Shown here: positions 21,620 to 30,372 of the stretch, in pieces | Position numbering within the stretch: position 1 is the first letter of the stretch | How the letters are laid out: the number at the start of each line of letters is the position of its first letter | Notes under the pieces: generated by a model | Seen by the model: the letters and a program-made list of their open reading frames with translations, nothing else | What the model was told of the DNA's origin: nothing | The model's database searches: none | Source of the DNA: Modestobacter excelsi | GTDB taxonomy: Bacteria; Actinomycetota; Actinomycetes; Mycobacteriales; Geodermatophilaceae | Length of the DNA stretch: 64,000 nucleotides | Direction of reading: 5' to 3' | NCBI RefSeq assembly: GCF_005930495.1 | Contig: NZ_SJEX01000006.1 | Coordinates: 59,366 to 123,365 of the forward strand | Translations under genes and position numbers: made by a program

Positions 21620-21729
21620 CAGTCTCACCCCGGTGTTCCTGCAGGTCAGGAGCCCGGGGTGCTTTCGTTCCAGGGCCCAAGAGGGCCTCGTGATACCGCC
21701 GTGATACTTCGCGGCCCATCTGTGGTGCG
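21606..21729. other. Attachment-like sequence at the tRNA 3' end, copy 1
   Basis: From the tRNA 3' end (CCCCCCTCGGACACAG) into a hairpin (CACCCCGG and CCGGGGTG arms) and on to an integrase 3' end. The same series, diverged, occurs at 52098-52217, and its first 50 bases again at 47729-47780. I read it as attL of an integrative element plus the integrase terminator. Confidence 0.6.
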
Positions 21730-21866
21730 TCAGCCGTCGAGCAGCGCCGCACAGCGGGCGGCTGCTCCCCGGCCCATGCCGGGGTGCACGTGCTGGTGGA
21801 CGGTGAGGGTGACGGTCGCGCCGGCGTGACCGGGCCGTTCGGAGACGACCTCGACCGGTTCGCCGT
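21730..21866 (-). pseudogene. 3' remnant of a tyrosine integrase gene
   Basis: Encodes the last 44 or so residues of an integrase: EPVEVVSERPGHAGATV, then the catalytic-tyrosine position read as VHQHVHPGMGRG (Tyr replaced by His) and AALLDG before the stop. It closely matches the C-terminus of the integrase at 52218. Upstream sequence shows no integrase similarity, so the gene is truncated. 21867-22241 holds no gene I can support. Confidence 0.75.
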
Positions 21867-22241
21867 GGGGGGCTCGAACCGGTGGAGGCCGAGTCGTCGC
21901 GTCACCGCAGACCGTCGTCGGAGCATTCCTGCGCCACGTTCCGGATCAGCACCCCTCCGCCCTGGTCGTGGTACCGATCACGCCAGTGACTTTCCGGCCG
22001 GCTGGGCGGGCCGATCGGCCACCGCTCAGCGAGCCCGTGCACGGGTGGACGACCTGGACCGGACGCCCGCTAAGTCGGCCGGCGGCTCCGGTGGCCACGA
22101 GCAGCCGGGCCGCCCCTGCCGGCCCGAGACCGGCCAGCTCCACAGACGTTCTTGCAGGTCACGACTGTGCCACGGACGCCCTGCGCCCCCCGGCCGCCCA
22201 TTGACGCCCTCGCCGGCAGGCCGCTACGGTCCCGCGCACAG

Positions 22242-22252
22242 TTGTCGGTCAA
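22242..22252. promoter_or_regulatory. Putative GntR operator 1 (mtnA-ABC operon)
   Basis: TTGTCGGTCAA lies in the perfect palindrome CAGTTG-TCGGT-CAACTG. It is 12 bases downstream of a TACGGT -10 candidate (22225-22230) and 20 bases before mtnA. It resembles sites at 30291 and 33641, the consensus being TTGTC-S-GACAA. Confidence 0.5.
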
Positions 22253-22271
22253 CTGCTCTCGAGGTGAGGCT

Positions 22272-23294
22272 GTGCGCACCATCGACTGGGCCGAAGGCTC
22301 GATCGAGCTGATCGACCAGACCCGACTGCCCCACGAGGTCGTCGTCCTGCGGGTCGAGAGCCTCGACCACCTGATCGACGCCATCTCACGCCTCGCCGTG
22401 CGCGGCGCCCCGGCCCTCGGCGTCGCCGGGGCCTTCGGGGTCGCCCTCCTCGCCCGCCGGCACCAGGACCTGGCGGTCGTGCGCCGCGAGGCCGCCAGAC
22501 TGCGCGCCTCCCGTCCGACGGCCGTGAACCTGGCCTGGGGCGTCGACCGCGCGTTGGCCCGACTCGACGATGGCCCGGACGCCGTCCTGGAAGAGGCCCT
22601 CGCGATCCGGGACGACGACGTGCTGGCCTGCTGGTCGATGGGCCTGCGCGGTGCCGACCTGGTGCGTGAGCAGGTGCCGGACCGGCCGGTGCGGATCATG
22701 ACCATCTGCAACACCGGCAGCCTGGCGGCGGTCGAGCGTGGGACCGCGCTAGGCGTCGTGCAGACGCTGCATGAGCAGGGTGACCTCGAGGAGGTCTTTC
22801 CCGTCGAGACGCGGCCGCTGCTGCAGGGTGCGCGGCTGACCACCTGGGAGCTCGCGCAGATGGGTGCGCCGTACCGCCTGCTCGTCGACTCGGCGGGCCC
22901 CTTCCTGCTCGCGCGCGGCCTTGCGGACGCCGTGCTGATCGGCGCCGACCGGATCGCCGCCAACGGCGACACGGCGAACAAGATCGGCTCGTTCTCGCTC
23001 GCGCTCGCCGCGCGTCACGCCGGTGTCCCGTTCATCGTCGTCGCCCCGGAGTCGACGATCGACATGGCCACCAAGTCCGGCGACGACATCGAGATCGAGG
23101 ACCGCGGCTCCGACGAGGTCGTCAACGTCCTCGGGACGCCGACGGCCGCCCCCGGCACCCGCACGGTCAACCCCGCGTTCGACGTCACCCCGCACGAGCT
23201 GATCACGGCCGTGGTCACCGATCGCCGCGTGGTCCGGCTCGACCGCGGCGAGACCCTGCACGTCGTCGCGCCCGGCGCGCGTTGTACGCCCTGA
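22272..23294 (+). CDS. mtnA: S-methyl-5-thioribose-1-phosphate isomerase family protein
   Basis: Aldose-ketose isomerase of the MtnA/eIF2B family acting on 5-methylthioribose-1-phosphate or related 5-substituted ribose-1-phosphates. Start of domain RLPHEVVVLRVES, substrate-binding RGAPALGVAGAFG, catalytic Cys in TICNTGSLA (near residue 158) and catalytic Asp in GADRIAANGDTANKIG. 340 residues is normal for MtnA. GTG 22272 follows GAGGTGAGG. It leads a probable operon with a BMP-type nucleoside ABC importer, so its substrate probably comes from imported nucleosides. A second family member lies at 32562. Confidence 0.88.
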   Translation: MRTIDWAEGSIELIDQTRLPHEVVVLRVESLDHLIDAISRLAVRGAPALGVAGAFGVALLARRHQDLAVVRREAARLRASRPTAVNLAWGVDRALARLDDGPDAVLEEALAIRDDDVLACWSMGLRGADLVREQVPDRPVRIMTICNTGSLAAVERGTALGVVQTLHEQGDLEEVFPVETRPLLQGARLTTWELAQMGAPYRLLVDSAGPFLLARGLADAVLIGADRIAANGDTANKIGSFSLALAARHAGVPFIVVAPESTIDMATKSGDDIEIEDRGSDEVVNVLGTPTAAPGTRTVNPAFDVTPHELITAVVTDRRVVRLDRGETLHVVAPGARCTP

Positions 23295-23350
23295 CCCGCA
23301 CGCCCTGGAACCCGCACGCCCTGACACCGCGCTCCCCGACACCGCACTCC
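23289..23350 (+). repeat. Short tandem repeats between mtnA and the BMP gene
   Basis: Four roughly 15-base units, two of CCCGCACGCCCTG type and two of ACCGCRCTCCCCGA type, fill the spacer between the mtnA stop and the BMP ribosome-binding site. They may alter spacing or mRNA structure; no function can be assigned. Confidence 0.45.
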
Positions 23351-23365
23351 CCGAGAGGAGCACCT

Positions 23366-24442
23366 GTGGCCACGATCCCGATGAGGTCCGCACCGACCTC
23401 GCCCACCCGGGCCGCGACGGCAATCGCCGCGGCCATGCTGCTGGCGCTGACCGCCTGCGGCGGCGGGGACAGCTCGTCCTCCGGGGACGGCGGTGGTGGC
23501 GGCGGCGGAGGCGACAAGTCGTTCATCTACGTCACCAACGACCCCATCGGGACCAACGAGTTCCTGCAACTCGGGAAGAAGGGCATCGAGGACGCGGCGA
23601 AGACCTACGGCGGCGAGGCACAGGTCTTCGAGAGCACCGACGAGCAGAGCCAGCGCTCCAACATCGAGGCCGCGATCGCCGAGGCGCCCGACGCCATCGT
23701 CCTGATCACCTTCGACTTCACCGACCTGTCGAAGGAGTACGCGGAGCAGAACCCCGATCAGCAGTTCCTGCTCATCGACGCCTGCCCCGAGGCGCCCCCG
23801 GCCAACCTGCACTGCGCCGTGTTCCGCGAGCAGGAAGCGTCCTACCTCGTCGGCATCGAGGCCGGCATGCTGTCCACGACGAAGAAGGTCGGGTCGGTCG
23901 GCGCGGTCGACATCCCCTTCCTGCACCGGTACTCCGACTCCTTCGCCGCCGGCGCGCAGAGCGTGGACCCGGCGATCACCGACAGCCAGCTCTGGATCGG
24001 CGGCAGCAACCCCTTCGCCGACCCGGCGAAGGGCAAGGAGCAGGCCCTGGCGATGGCGGCCACGGGTGCCGACCACGTGTTCGCGGTCGGCGCGGGCAGC
24101 AACGGCGGCATCTTCGAGGCGGCCACTGAGCAGGACTTCTTCTCCTACGGCGTCGACATCAACCAGTGCCCGATGGCCCCCGGGCACATCGTCGACAACA
24201 CGATGAAGGCCGTCGACGTCCTGGTCGTCGACCAGATCGGCGCGATCCTCGACGGCAACGCGGAGCCGCTGACCTCATACGGCCTGAAGGAGAAGGGCAT
24301 GGACCTCACCAGCCTGCTGCCCGGTGCCGAGCAGAGCCAGTGCGTCGTCATGGACCACCCCGACGTCATCGAGGCGGTCAAGAAGGCCAAGCAGGGCATC
24401 ATCGACGGCACGATCACGGTGGACGACCCCGCCGCGGGCTGA
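23366..24442 (+). CDS. BMP family ABC transporter substrate-binding lipoprotein
   Basis: A 358-residue extracytoplasmic lipoprotein of the basic-membrane-protein/PnrA family, which binds purine and other nucleosides. The signal peptide ends in the lipobox ALTAC (Cys near residue 30), followed by a glycine/serine linker. The mature domain starts KSFIYVTNDPIGTNEF and contains GSVGAVDIPF and VFAVGAGSNGGIFEAA, typical of the family. GTG 23366 follows GAGAGGAG. Cognate ATPase and two permeases follow. Nucleoside specificity is inferred from the family and from neighbouring phosphorylase and isomerase genes. Confidence 0.88.
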   Translation: MATIPMRSAPTSPTRAATAIAAAMLLALTACGGGDSSSSGDGGGGGGGGDKSFIYVTNDPIGTNEFLQLGKKGIEDAAKTYGGEAQVFESTDEQSQRSNIEAAIAEAPDAIVLITFDFTDLSKEYAEQNPDQQFLLIDACPEAPPANLHCAVFREQEASYLVGIEAGMLSTTKKVGSVGAVDIPFLHRYSDSFAAGAQSVDPAITDSQLWIGGSNPFADPAKGKEQALAMAATGADHVFAVGAGSNGGIFEAATEQDFFSYGVDINQCPMAPGHIVDNTMKAVDVLVVDQIGAILDGNAEPLTSYGLKEKGMDLTSLLPGAEQSQCVVMDHPDVIEAVKKAKQGIIDGTITVDDPAAG

Positions 24443-24528
24443 CGGCGCCGGGGCCGGCCGGACCAACCGGCCGGCCCCATCCCCGTCCCGGGCGACCCGG
24501 GCCATCGGCACACCACGACGGAGCGGGC

Positions 24529-26061
24529 ATGACCCTCGAGCTCGAGCTGCGCGGCATCACCAGGCGATTCCCGGGGGTCGTGGCCAACGACCGGATCGAC
24601 CTCGACGTCCGCAAGGGCGAGATCCACGCCCTCATGGGGGAGAACGGCGCCGGCAAGTCGACGCTCATGTCGATCCTCTACGGCCTGCTGCACCCCGACG
24701 AGGGCGAGATCTGGGTCCGTGGGGAGCGGCAGCACTTCTCCTCCCCCAACGACGCCATCGCCGCGGGCCTGGGCATGGTGTTCCAGTCCTTCAAGCTGTT
24801 CCCGTCCCTCACGGTGGCCGAGAACGTGGTCTACGGCCGGGAGCCGACGCGCGGGCGGCGCCTCGCCCGCGCGTCGGCCGAGCGGCAGGTGACGGAGCTC
24901 GCCCAGCGGTACGGCCTGGCGGTGGACGCCACCGCCCGGGTCGAGGACCTGCCGGTCGGCGTCCTCCAGCGGGTCGAGATCGTCAAGGCGCTCTACCGGG
25001 AGGCCTCGGTGCTCATCCTCGACGAGCCGACCGCGGTGCTGACCCCACAGGAGTCCGAGGCGCTGTTCGAGGTGCTCCGCGCGCTCGCCCGGGACGGCCG
25101 CACGATCATCTTCATCACCCACAAGCTCAAGGAGGTGATGGCGATGTCGGACCGGGTGACGGTGCTGCGGGACGGTCGCGCGGTGGCCCGGTTCGTCACC
25201 GCGCAGACGTCACCGGCCGAGATCACCCGCGCGATGACCGGGCGGGACGTCACCCCGCGGGTCACTCCCCCGGCCCAGCCGCCGGGGGAACCGGTGCTGC
25301 GTTGCCGCGGCCTGCGGATCGAGGGCGAGCACGGCCGGCCCGTCGTCGACGACGCGACGTTCGAGGTGCGCGCCGGGGAGATCGTCGGCATCGCCGGGGT
25401 GGCCGGGAACGGTCAGGCCGAGCTGATCGAGGCCATCACCGGGCTGCGCTCGGTGGCGGCGGGCACGGTGGAGATCGCCGGCCGGGACGTCGCCGGGGGC
25501 AGCGTGGCCGACCGGCGGGCCAGCGGGCTGTCCTACATCCCGGAGGACCGGCACGCCGTCGGCACGGCCGGCGCCGCGGACACGGCGGCGAACCTGGCGC
25601 TCGGCCACCACCGCCGTCCGCCGCTGCTGCGCCGCGGCCTGCTCCAGCCGCAGGCGGTGAAGGAGCACGCGAGCACCCTCATCGACCGGTTCCAGATCAA
25701 GGTGTCCGGGCCCGAGACGCGGGTCGGCACCCTGTCCGGCGGGAATCTCCAGAAGGTGGTGGTGGCCCGCGAGATGAGCCACGGGGCGCCGCTGCTGATC
25801 GCCGAGCAGCCGACCCGTGGCGTCGACGTGGGCGCCATCGAGTTCATCCACGCGGAGGTCACTGCGTGCCGCGACCGGGGCGGGGCGGTCCTGCTCGTCT
25901 CGGCGGAGCTGTCGGAGATCCTCAGCCTGTCCGGCCGCATTCTGATCATGTTCGAGGGCCGGATCGTCGCCGAGCTCGGCGCGGCCGAGGCCGACGAGGC
26001 CACGCTGGGCCTGCTCATGGCGGGCGCGAGTCCCGAGATGGTGAGCAGGCATGGCCGCTGA
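24529..26061 (+). CDS. Nucleoside/sugar ABC transporter ATPase, duplicated domains
   Basis: A 510-residue protein with two fused ABC domains, as in ribose and BMP-type importers. The first has Walker A GENGAGKST and Walker B LILDEPTAVLT with a degenerate signature (LPVGVLQRVEI). The second has a degenerate Walker A (GVAGNGQAELIEA), the intact signature LSGGNLQKVVVAREM and LLIAEQPTRGVDVGA. This asymmetry is normal for the group. ATG 24529 gives the canonical N-terminus. The next gene overlaps its end by 11 bases. Confidence 0.93.
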   Translation: MTLELELRGITRRFPGVVANDRIDLDVRKGEIHALMGENGAGKSTLMSILYGLLHPDEGEIWVRGERQHFSSPNDAIAAGLGMVFQSFKLFPSLTVAENVVYGREPTRGRRLARASAERQVTELAQRYGLAVDATARVEDLPVGVLQRVEIVKALYREASVLILDEPTAVLTPQESEALFEVLRALARDGRTIIFITHKLKEVMAMSDRVTVLRDGRAVARFVTAQTSPAEITRAMTGRDVTPRVTPPAQPPGEPVLRCRGLRIEGEHGRPVVDDATFEVRAGEIVGIAGVAGNGQAELIEAITGLRSVAAGTVEIAGRDVAGGSVADRRASGLSYIPEDRHAVGTAGAADTAANLALGHHRRPPLLRRGLLQPQAVKEHASTLIDRFQIKVSGPETRVGTLSGGNLQKVVVAREMSHGAPLLIAEQPTRGVDVGAIEFIHAEVTACRDRGGAVLLVSAELSEILSLSGRILIMFEGRIVAELGAAEADEATLGLLMAGASPEMVSRHGR

Positions 26062-27274
26062 GCCGCCGGCCGCGCCGGGGCGGGGCGGGGCACCGGGACG
26101 CGGGGCGCGGTGGCGCGGCGCGGTCGGTTGGGCGACCGGGTCCGTCCCGGTCTCGATCGTCCTCGCGCTGCTCATCGGCGCGGTTGCGATCGTCATCGCC
26201 GGCAAGGACCCGCTCGCCGCCTACCGCGCCATGGTCGAGGGAGCGCTGACCGGGCCGGGGCTGGCCAACACCATCCAGCGCGCCATCCCGATCGTCGGCC
26301 TGGCGATGGGGCTGGCCATCGCGATCCGCGCCGGGGTGTTCAACCTCGGCGCCGAGGGGCAGATGGTGCTCGGGGGCCTGGCCGGCACTGTCGTCGCCCT
26401 CGAGATGCCGGGCCCGGGCCTCGTCGTCCTGGTGGCGGCCTGCCTCGCCGCCGTCCTCGCCGGCGCCCTGTGGGCCGCGCTGTCGGCGGTGCTGCAGACC
26501 GGGCTCGGCGTGCCGATCCTGATCACGAGCCTGCTGCTCAACTACCCGGCCCGGTACCTCAGCAGCTACCTCGTCCGCTTCCCGCTCAGGGACGAGAGCT
26601 CGAGCATGGTGGCCACCGCGCCGGTGCCGGAGGACGCGCGCATCGCACCGCTGATCCCGGGCACCTCGGGGCTGGGCCGCTCGCTCGCCGAGTCCTTGGG
26701 CCGGGACGACGTGCTGGTCCTGGTGACCCGCGGGGTGAACTGGTCGATCCTGGTCGTGCTGGCGATCGTCGGTCTCGCGGCCTTCGTCAACCGCCGCACG
26801 CCCGGCGGTCTGGAGTCCGGGCTGGCCGGGCTCAACCCGCGGTTCGCCCGGTACGGCGGGGTGGACACCTCGCGGCTGGCGGTCTCCACCATGATGATCA
26901 GCGGCGGGATCAGCGGGCTGGTCGGCGTCATGCTGGTGCTCGGCAGCCAGTACCGCCTCATCGAGGGCGCCCTGGTCGGGACCAACTACGCGTGGACCGG
27001 GCTGCTGGTCGCCCTGCTCGCCGCCAACCGGCCGCTGCGGGTCCTCGTGGTCGGCACCTTCTTCGCCGCGCTGGTCGTGGGCGGCGAGGCGATGCAGCGC
27101 TCCCAGGACGTGTCCGCGCAGATCTCCCAGGTCATCCAGGCGGCCGTGATCGTCCTGATCGCCATCCGGGTCCGGCTGCCGCTGCCCAAGCGGTCCCGCC
27201 AGGTCCGGGAACCGGCCGGGACGGCGGACCCCGCCGCGGTCAGTGAGGCCGAGACACAGGTGGGGAGGGTCTGA
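26051..27274 (+). CDS. Nucleoside ABC transporter permease (first)
   Basis: A 407-residue BPD_transp_2 family permease. After a basic, alanine/proline-rich N-terminus (residues 1-30) there are about ten membrane segments; the family core IRAGVFNLGAEGQMVLGGLAG is near residue 100, and RYGGVDTSRLAVSTMMISGG in the second half. It overlaps the ATPase gene by 11 bases and the next permease start by one base (TGATG), so the three are translationally coupled. Confidence 0.9.
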   Translation: MAAEPPAAPGRGGAPGRGARWRGAVGWATGSVPVSIVLALLIGAVAIVIAGKDPLAAYRAMVEGALTGPGLANTIQRAIPIVGLAMGLAIAIRAGVFNLGAEGQMVLGGLAGTVVALEMPGPGLVVLVAACLAAVLAGALWAALSAVLQTGLGVPILITSLLLNYPARYLSSYLVRFPLRDESSSMVATAPVPEDARIAPLIPGTSGLGRSLAESLGRDDVLVLVTRGVNWSILVVLAIVGLAAFVNRRTPGGLESGLAGLNPRFARYGGVDTSRLAVSTMMISGGISGLVGVMLVLGSQYRLIEGALVGTNYAWTGLLVALLAANRPLRVLVVGTFFAALVVGGEAMQRSQDVSAQISQVIQAAVIVLIAIRVRLPLPKRSRQVREPAGTADPAAVSEAETQVGRV

Positions 27275-28194
27275 TGGACTGGTCCGGGCTCGTCGACGGC
27301 GCGCTGTTCGCCTCGGTGGTGCGTGCCCTCATCCCGGTGCTCCTCGCCGCCATGGGCGGCCTGGTGTGCGACCGGGCCGGCGTCTTCAACGTGGCGCTCG
27401 AGGGGCTCATGCTGATCGGGTGCTTCGCCGCGGTGGCGGGGTCGTACTACAGCGGCAGCGCCCTCGTCGGCGTCCTCGTCGCCGTCGTCTGCGCCACGCT
27501 GCTGGCCGCGGTGCTCGCCTACGGCTCGGTCAGCCGGAAGGCCGACCCCATCGTCCTCGGCGTCGCCCTGAACATCTTCGCCGTGGGGGTCACCGGGTTC
27601 CTGCTCGTCGCCCTGTTCGACGTGCGCGGCGTGTTCCAGAGCCCGGAGATCGTCGGCCTCCCCCGGGTGCGGATCCCCGGCCTGGCCGACCTGCCCGGCA
27701 TCGGGCCGGTCCTGTTCGACCTGTCGCTGCTGGGCTACCTCGCGCTGGTCCTCGTCCCGGTGGTGCACGTCCTGCTGTTCCGCTTCCCGCTGGGGTTGCG
27801 GCTGCGCGGGGTCGGCGAGCGCCCGCAGGCGGCCTCCACGCTGGGGGTGAACCCGACGGCCTACCAGTACGGGGCAGTGCTGGCCTCCGGCGTGCTGTGC
27901 GGGCTCGCCGGCGCGCAGCTGGCGTTGGGCAACGTCGTGCAGTTCGCGGAGAACATGACGGCGGGCCGGGGGTGGATCGCGGTGGTGGCGGTCATGCTCG
28001 CCCGCGCCAACCCGCTGGGCACCCTGGCCGCGTGCGTGCTGTTCGGCTTCGCGGAGGCGTTCGGGTTCCGGCTGCAGGGCAACGGCCTGCCGGCGCAGAT
28101 CACCGATGCGGCGCCCTACGTCGTCACGCTCATCGCCCTGCTCATCGCCCGGCGGCACTTCAGCCGGACCGTGGCCACCGCCGCGACGGGCTGA
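27274..28194 (+). CDS. Nucleoside ABC transporter permease (second)
   Basis: A 306-residue BPD_transp_2 permease, partner of the preceding gene. Family core CDRAGVFNVALEGLMLIGCF near residue 35, ending with GLPAQITDAAPYVVTLIALL typical of the YufQ/NupQ type. About eight to nine membrane helices. ATG overlaps the upstream TGA. Confidence 0.9.
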   Translation: MDWSGLVDGALFASVVRALIPVLLAAMGGLVCDRAGVFNVALEGLMLIGCFAAVAGSYYSGSALVGVLVAVVCATLLAAVLAYGSVSRKADPIVLGVALNIFAVGVTGFLLVALFDVRGVFQSPEIVGLPRVRIPGLADLPGIGPVLFDLSLLGYLALVLVPVVHVLLFRFPLGLRLRGVGERPQAASTLGVNPTAYQYGAVLASGVLCGLAGAQLALGNVVQFAENMTAGRGWIAVVAVMLARANPLGTLAACVLFGFAEAFGFRLQGNGLPAQITDAAPYVVTLIALLIARRHFSRTVATAATG

Positions 28195-28215
28195 CCGGGC
28201 GCCCCGGGTGGACCG

Positions 28216-28674
28216 ATGACGGAACCGGCAAGGCTGGCAGCGCTGCTCGGCCTGGAGCCGCTGCCCGAGGAGGGCGGTCTGTTCCGCCAGACCCACACCG
28301 ATGAGCACTCGACCGCCATCCTGGCGCTGCTCACCGACAGCGACTTCTCGGCTCTGCACGTGCTGGACGGCCCCGAGGTCTACCACTGGCACGCCGGCAG
28401 CCCGCTGCACCTGCTGCTGCTGGAGCCGGGAGGTGTCGTCTCCACGCCGGTGCTGGGGCCCGACGTGGCTGCGGGTCAGCTCCCCCAGCTGGTCGTGCCG
28501 GCCGGCGTGTGGCAGGGCTCGTCACCGGTCGGTGGGCCGACCGCCTGGACCCTGATCGGCACCACCATGGCGCCGCCGTTCTCCTGGGACGGCTTCCGGT
28601 TGGGCCGGCGGGAGGAGCTGGTGTCCGCCTTCCCCGCAGCGCGGGCCCGCATCGAGGAGCTGACCCGGGTGTGA
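28216..28674 (+). CDS. Cupin domain protein (DUF985 type)
   Basis: A 152-residue single-domain cupin. The family start LLGLEPLPEEGGLFRQTH is followed by the first metal-binding motif VYHWHAGSPLHLLLL and the second VVPAGVWQGSSP. Members are related to sugar-nucleotide or small-molecule binding cupins, and the ligand here is unknown. It follows the second permease by 21 bases, so it is probably the last gene of the mtnA-ABC operon and may handle a sugar intermediate of the pathway. Confidence 0.85.
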   Translation: MTEPARLAALLGLEPLPEEGGLFRQTHTDEHSTAILALLTDSDFSALHVLDGPEVYHWHAGSPLHLLLLEPGGVVSTPVLGPDVAAGQLPQLVVPAGVWQGSSPVGGPTAWTLIGTTMAPPFSWDGFRLGRREELVSAFPAARARIEELTRV

Positions 28675-28686
28675 CGCCCGGCCGGG

Positions 28687-29463
28687 TCAGTACGGGGTGT
28701 CGCCGCCGTCCACGCTGATCGACTGGCCACGGATGATCACCGCGTCGTCGCTCAGCAGGAACGCGATGACCCGGCCGACCTCCTCGGGCCGGATGCGCCG
28801 GCCGCCCAGGCCACTCGCGCCCATCCCCTGCAGGAGCTCGTCGGCCGGCGTGCCGAGGCGTGGTGACAGCCACTCGGCGACCTGGGTGAGCATCGGGGTG
28901 TCCACCCCGCCGGGGCACACCGCGTTGACGTTGATGCCGTCGGCCGCCCACTCCATGGCGAGCGAGCGGGTCAGCCCGATGACCGCTGCCTTGCTCGCGT
29001 TGTAGGCGGCCATGTTGGGGTAGCCCGCCTTGCCCGCGTTGGAGGAGACGTTGACGATCCGGCCACCGTCAGAGCCCTTCAGATGCCGGCCCACGGCCTG
29101 AGCGCACACGAAGCTGCCGGTCACGTTCACCTCGAGCTGGCGGCGCCACTCGGCGGCACTGGCGTCCCAGGCGGGGTTCATCGTGATGGTCCCGGCGTTG
29201 TTGACCAGCCCGTCCAGCGCCCCGAAGCGCTCGACCGTCGCCTGGACGGCGGCACGGACGGCGTCCTCGTCGGTGACGTCGACGGCGAGCGCCAGGGTGC
29301 GCAGGCCGCTGCCGTCGACCCGCGCGGCGACCTCCCCGGTGCGCTCCGCCGAGAGGTCCCACAGCGCCACCTGCGCCCCCTCCTCGAGCAGGACGCGCGC
29401 GACGCCCTCGCCCATGCCACCGGCCGCGCCCGTGACCGCGACCACCCGATCCGCCAGCCTCAT
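28687..29463 (-). CDS. Short-chain dehydrogenase/reductase
   Basis: A 258-residue classical SDR. Cofactor motif TGAAGGMGEG near residue 12, VNNAGTI, the catalytic serine in VNVSSNAGK, YNASKAAV (Tyr and Lys), and CPGGVDTPM. The end ISVDGGDTPY is characteristic of the FabG/SDR class. ATG 29463 follows GGAGGGAAG. It is the second gene of a two-SDR unit controlled by operator 2. Oxidation or reduction of a sugar or aldehyde from the nucleoside pathway is a guess from context only. Confidence 0.88.
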   Translation of the reverse strand: MRLADRVVAVTGAAGGMGEGVARVLLEEGAQVALWDLSAERTGEVAARVDGSGLRTLALAVDVTDEDAVRAAVQATVERFGALDGLVNNAGTITMNPAWDASAAEWRRQLEVNVTGSFVCAQAVGRHLKGSDGGRIVNVSSNAGKAGYPNMAAYNASKAAVIGLTRSLAMEWAADGINVNAVCPGGVDTPMLTQVAEWLSPRLGTPADELLQGMGASGLGGRRIRPEEVGRVIAFLLSDDAVIIRGQSISVDGGDTPY

Positions 29464-29497
29464 CGGAGCTTCCCTCCCGTGCCGTCCGTCGCCCTGG

Positions 29498-30274
29498 TCA
29501 CCACGTGGGGTGGGCCGACACCCCACCGTCGACCACGAGGTCCTGGCCGGTGATCCACCGCGCCATCGGCGAGGCGAGGAACACACACGCGTCGCCGACG
29601 TCGCTCGGACGCCCCAGCCGGCGCAGCGGCGCAGCCGTACGCCAGCGCTGCACCCCTTCCGGCCACGCCTCGTCCAGTCCAGGCCGGTCGATCAGCCCCG
29701 GGGAGACCGAGTTGACCCGGATGCCCAGCGGGCCGTACTCCAGGGCCGCGGCCCGGGCGTGCATGCGGACCGCCGCCTTGGAGGCCGAGTAGTGCGCGTG
29801 GGAGAAGGCCGGTTGGCCGCCCTCGATGGACGCGATGTGGACGATCGAGCCGCCGGATGCCCGCATGGCGGCGACCGCAGCCTGCGTGCACGCGAAGGTG
29901 CCCGTCAGGTTCACGTCCACGACCGCCCGCCAGTCGTCAACCGACATCCCGTCCAGCGGCTGGACCGGTTGGACGCCGGCGTTGTTGACCAGGACGTCCA
30001 ACCGGCCGAACTCGCGTACCGCCACGTCCACCAGCTGGGCACAGGCGGCCGGGTCGGTGATGTCGGCCTGCCCGGTGACCGCCCGGCCGCCCGCTGCCCG
30101 GAGCTCCCGGGCCAGGTCCTCCGCCGCCGGCCCGCCCGTACGGTGGTGCAGCACGACATCGGCGCCCGCCGCGGACAGGCGGCGCGCGATGCCGCGGCCG
30201 ATCCCACCGGCCGCTCCGGTGACCACCGCCGCCGTGCCCCCGAGATCGGGCAGTCCTGCTGTCGTCCGCGCCAC
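29498..30274 (-). CDS. Short-chain dehydrogenase/reductase
   Basis: A 258-residue classical SDR, about the same length as its neighbour but clearly distinct. Cofactor motif TGAAGGIGRG, VNNAGVQ, catalytic YSASKAAV, and the end VVDGGVSAH. The start GTG 30274 is chosen because GGAGGAGG lies eight bases upstream; a TTG at 30301 falls inside the operator. First gene of a minus-strand pair divergent from the GntR regulator gene. Confidence 0.87.
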   Translation of the reverse strand: MARTTAGLPDLGGTAAVVTGAAGGIGRGIARRLSAAGADVVLHHRTGGPAAEDLARELRAAGGRAVTGQADITDPAACAQLVDVAVREFGRLDVLVNNAGVQPVQPLDGMSVDDWRAVVDVNLTGTFACTQAAVAAMRASGGSIVHIASIEGGQPAFSHAHYSASKAAVRMHARAAALEYGPLGIRVNSVSPGLIDRPGLDEAWPEGVQRWRTAAPLRRLGRPSDVGDACVFLASPMARWITGQDLVVDGGVSAHPTW

Positions 30275-30290
30275 CGGGACCTCCTCCAGA

Positions 30291-30301
30291 TCGTCGGACA
30301 A
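30291..30301. promoter_or_regulatory. Putative GntR operator 2 overlapping the SDR promoter
   Basis: TCGTCGGACAA overlaps TAGGTT (30305-30300 on the minus strand), the likely -10 of the SDR pair. It lies between the SDR genes and the divergent GntR gene, the usual position for an autoregulatory site. Confidence 0.5.
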
Positions 30302-30372
30302 CCTATGACCGTCGTCCGGCCACCTGTCAAGATCGGCGCGGCCGCCCGCGGTGCTCCCCTATGCTCGCCGGC